Shown: positions 62,030-64,000 of the stretch, piece by piece
Layout of the letters: each line of letters opens with the position of its first letter
Position numbering within the stretch: position 1 is the stretch's first letter
Assembly: GCF_003544875.1 (NCBI RefSeq)
Contig: NZ_CP032093.1
Location: 2,480,001-2,544,000 of the forward strand
Length of the DNA: 64,000 nt
Direction: 5' to 3'
Source: Vibrio alfacsensis
GTDB taxonomy: Bacteria > Pseudomonadota > Gammaproteobacteria > Enterobacterales > Vibrionaceae
Program-made: the position numbers and the translations under genes
The notes under the pieces: model-generated
The model's database searches: none
Told to the model about the DNA's origin: nothing
The model's input: the letters and a program-made list of their open reading frames with translations, nothing else

Positions 62030-62935
62030 CTATAGCAATTCGGAAACGAGATCTGCCAATTGATTAAAAGTGTTGGAGCGTGACGAACTTGGACGCCACA
62101 CTAAACCAATATTGCGATACGCTTGCTGACCAGGAGGGTCAATGACAACCAGATTCTGGTTATGCAACAAGCCGTGATCAATGGCCATTTGCGGGATAAA
62201 CGTGGTACCTAAACCATTCGCGACCATCTGAACCAACGTATGCAAACTGGTTGCGGTAAATGGATTGATCTTCTCTTTATCGGTTAACTTGCATGCCGAT
62301 ACCGCATGCTCTGTTAGACAATGTTCTTTCTCTAATAAAAAAACCGATTCATTGGGAAGATCAGCATAACGAATAGGCACTGGGACAGAATCCGCTTGAT
62401 TTGCACTGATTACCATGCGGAATGGATCTTGCCCCACCACTCGACTTTCCATCCCATCGATTTCTACGGGCAGTGCCAAAATCAGCACATCTAACTCACC
62501 ATGACGCAACGCCTGCAACAAATTCGTCGTGGTATCTTCTCGCAACAATAAATTCAGTTGAGGAAAGCGGTAATTCACCTCTTGAACCAGGTCGCAGAGT
62601 AAAAAAGGCGCAATAGTAGGAATACACCCCACCTTTAGCTGACCTTCCATGTCATCACCTTGGCACAAACGGCCAAGCTCAACCAAATCTTGTCCTTTCG
62701 CGAGTAATTCGCGACCTTGCTGCACCACCAATTCACCAGCTTGGGTAAAAACCAGTGGACTCTTTTTATCTTTCTTTTCGTAAAGCGGGCAACCAATCAA
62801 CTCTTCAAGATTTTGGATCCCTTTGCTCAACGTAGATTGACTGACAAAACAACGCTCAGCCGCATCGCAAAAATGTCGCGTTTCGTGCAAAGTGACCAAA
62901 TAGTGTAACTGCTTCAAGCTAGGCCATTTATTCAT
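62030..62935 (-). CDS. oxyR: Peroxide-sensing regulator OxyR
   Basis: The protein is 301 aa. It is a LysR-family protein with the N-terminal helix-turn-helix (AAERCFVSQSTLSKGIQNLEE). The redox pair Cys206 (EKEHCLTEHA) and Cys215 (VSACKL) are nine residues apart, as in E. coli OxyR (Cys199/Cys208), and form a disulfide on contact with peroxide. It is divergent from a peroxiredoxin gene, which it probably activates. Confidence 0.93.
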   Translation of the reverse strand: MNKWPSLKQLHYLVTLHETRHFCDAAERCFVSQSTLSKGIQNLEELIGCPLYEKKDKKSPLVFTQAGELVVQQGRELLAKGQDLVELGRLCQGDDMEGQLKVGCIPTIAPFLLCDLVQEVNYRFPQLNLLLREDTTTNLLQALRHGELDVLILALPVEIDGMESRVVGQDPFRMVISANQADSVPVPIRYADLPNESVFLLEKEHCLTEHAVSACKLTDKEKINPFTATSLHTLVQMVANGLGTTFIPQMAIDHGLLHNQNLVVIDPPGQQAYRNIGLVWRPSSSRSNTFNQLADLVSELL

Positions 62936-63022
62936 AATTCTATTGGTATCTATTGCTGTTCTAGTGATCGAGATAATAGTTTTGGCTTTATCGCTTTTTT
63001 CGATTAACTCAATCTATTTATT

Positions 63023-63033
63023 TCGCTTTTTTC
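63023..63033. repeat. Direct repeat TCGCTTTTTTC between oxyR and peroxiredoxin
   Basis: The same 11 bp occurs at 62991-63001 and 63023-63033, 32 bp apart, about three helical turns. It lies in the shared promoter region. It could be a chance low-complexity match or paired contacts for a regulator. Confidence 0.4.
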
Positions 63034-63132
63034 AATACTACAATCTGTACTATAGTTTGTCTCGCACAAACACGGACCGAACCGAAATAACTAAAAGCGG
63101 TTTGGAGCAAACCATAATTTTAGGAGCAAAAA

Positions 63133-63741
63133 ATGGTACTAGTAGGTCGTCAAGCCCCTGATTTTACTGCTGCAGCTGTTCTAGGTAACGGTGAAATCAT
63201 TGAAAACTTCAACTTTGCTGAGTTCACTAAAGGTAAGAAAGCGGTTGTTTTCTTCTACCCACTAGATTTCACGTTCGTTTGCCCATCTGAACTAATCGCA
63301 TTCGACAACCGTTTCGAAGATTTCCAAGCGAAAGGCGTTGAAGTAATCGGTGTTTCAATCGATTCTCAATTCTCTCACAACGCATGGCGCAACACGCCAG
63401 TTGAGAATGGCGGTATTGGTCAAGTTAAGTACCCTCTAATCGCTGACGTTAAGCACGAAATTTGTAAAGCTTACGACGTAGAGCACCCAGAAGCGGGCGT
63501 TGCTTTCCGTGGTTCTTTCCTAATCGACGAAGATGGTCTTGTACGTCACCAAGTAGTTAACGACCTGCCACTAGGCCGTAACATCGATGAAATGCTACGC
63601 ATGGTTGATGCACTAAACTTCCACCAAAAGCACGGCGAAGTATGTCCTGCACAATGGGAAGAAGGTAAAGCTGGTATGGACGCATCGCCAAAAGGTGTTG
63701 CAGCGTTCCTATCTGAGCACGCAGACGACCTAAGCAAGTAA
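63133..63741 (+). CDS. 2-Cys peroxiredoxin (AhpC/Prx1 type)
   Basis: The protein is 202 aa. The peroxidatic Cys50 is in FTFVCPSEL, and the resolving Cys is in GEVCPAQW near the C-terminus. AGGAG precedes ATG 63133. It reduces hydrogen peroxide and organic peroxides. The codon use is strongly biased, typical of a highly expressed gene. Its divergence from oxyR suggests OxyR control. Confidence 0.95.
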   Translation: MVLVGRQAPDFTAAAVLGNGEIIENFNFAEFTKGKKAVVFFYPLDFTFVCPSELIAFDNRFEDFQAKGVEVIGVSIDSQFSHNAWRNTPVENGGIGQVKYPLIADVKHEICKAYDVEHPEAGVAFRGSFLIDEDGLVRHQVVNDLPLGRNIDEMLRMVDALNFHQKHGEVCPAQWEEGKAGMDASPKGVAAFLSEHADDLSK

Positions 63742-63849
63742 TAGACACTGCCGCCCAAGCTCAACGGGCGAGTTGGTTGGATGTATATATAAAGCAAAAG
63801 CTATCGCGGAAAAACCGCAAACGCCAATCAGTCTAAGTAAAGTCATAAA

Positions 63850-63876
63850 AAAGCCCAGAGTATTCCTCTGGGCTTT
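63850..63876 (+). terminator. Terminator after the peroxiredoxin gene
   Basis: The perfect 11-bp stem AAAGCCCAGAG / CTCTGGGCTTT has a 5-base loop and a following T-run. Confidence 0.9.
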
Positions 63877-64000
63877 TTTTATCTCCATTTTGACAAGGAA
63901 AAGAGGCAAGCAAGATTCAAAAATTTACCTCTATTTCTCCTACCTCTGATGGAGATTCTGCTCTTTCGTCCTGCTAGTATTTGTTCTAATTACAATAATT

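Overview
The window is from a Vibrio chromosome, most likely of the Harveyi clade type (V. parahaemolyticus, V. alginolyticus, V. campbellii and relatives). The evidence is the gene content and order guaA-guaB / xseA / der-bamB-yfgM-hisS-ispG-rodZ / rlmN / ndk / pepB / iscX-fdx-hscA-hscB-iscA-iscU-iscS-iscR / trmJ / suhB / secF-secD-yajC-tgt / queA / aceA-aceB / oxyR / AhpC-type peroxiredoxin, all intact at protein level except guaA. The species cannot be fixed from sequence alone.

Region 1 (1 to about 4.3 kb) is the end of a genomic island. It holds a CoiA-like nuclease/zinc-ribbon protein, a metallophosphoesterase and a DUF4143-type AAA ATPase, and it stops at a 25-base copy of the 3' end of tmRNA (ssrA) followed by a strong terminator. 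No intact ssrA is present, so the intact gene and the integrase should lie to the left. Region 2 (4.3 to 14.3 kb) is accessory DNA. It has a frameshifted RloC-like zinc-hook ATPase/anticodon-nuclease candidate, a small phage-like remnant, a 5'-truncated DUF1456 gene cut by a 1236-bp IS3-family element with a 3-bp target duplication, and a restriction-modification locus ending next to a tRNA-Tyr gene. That locus has an HNH endonuclease, a PD-(D/E)XK protein and, on the opposite strand, one m5C-m6A double methyltransferase split by two homopolymer frameshifts.

Region 3 (14.3 to 26.4 kb) is metabolic and semi-conserved. It holds a frameshifted DedA gene, a NhaC-family transporter behind tandem MetJ boxes (hence probably the methionine transporter MetT), a BKACE/aminotransferase pair, an O-acetylhomoserine sulfhydrylase, a LysR regulator divergent from a D-amino-acid dehydrogenase, a sodium:alanine symporter and the acetate transporter SatP. 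Region 4 (26.4 to 64 kb) is conserved housekeeping DNA: GMP synthesis, outer-membrane assembly, tRNA charging, isoprenoids, cell shape, the Fe-S cluster operon with two tandem IscR sites, protein export, queuosine synthesis, the glyoxylate shunt and peroxide defence.

One pattern crosses regions 2 to 4. About eleven frameshifts, in the RloC-like gene (4), dedA (3), the methyltransferase (2), the IS transposase (1) and guaA (1), all sit in short A/T runs, and nearly all are the loss of one A. None was seen to the right of 28 kb. Either this stretch carries homopolymer sequencing errors or it is decaying; the guaA case favours error. Genes marked broken may therefore be intact in the organism.
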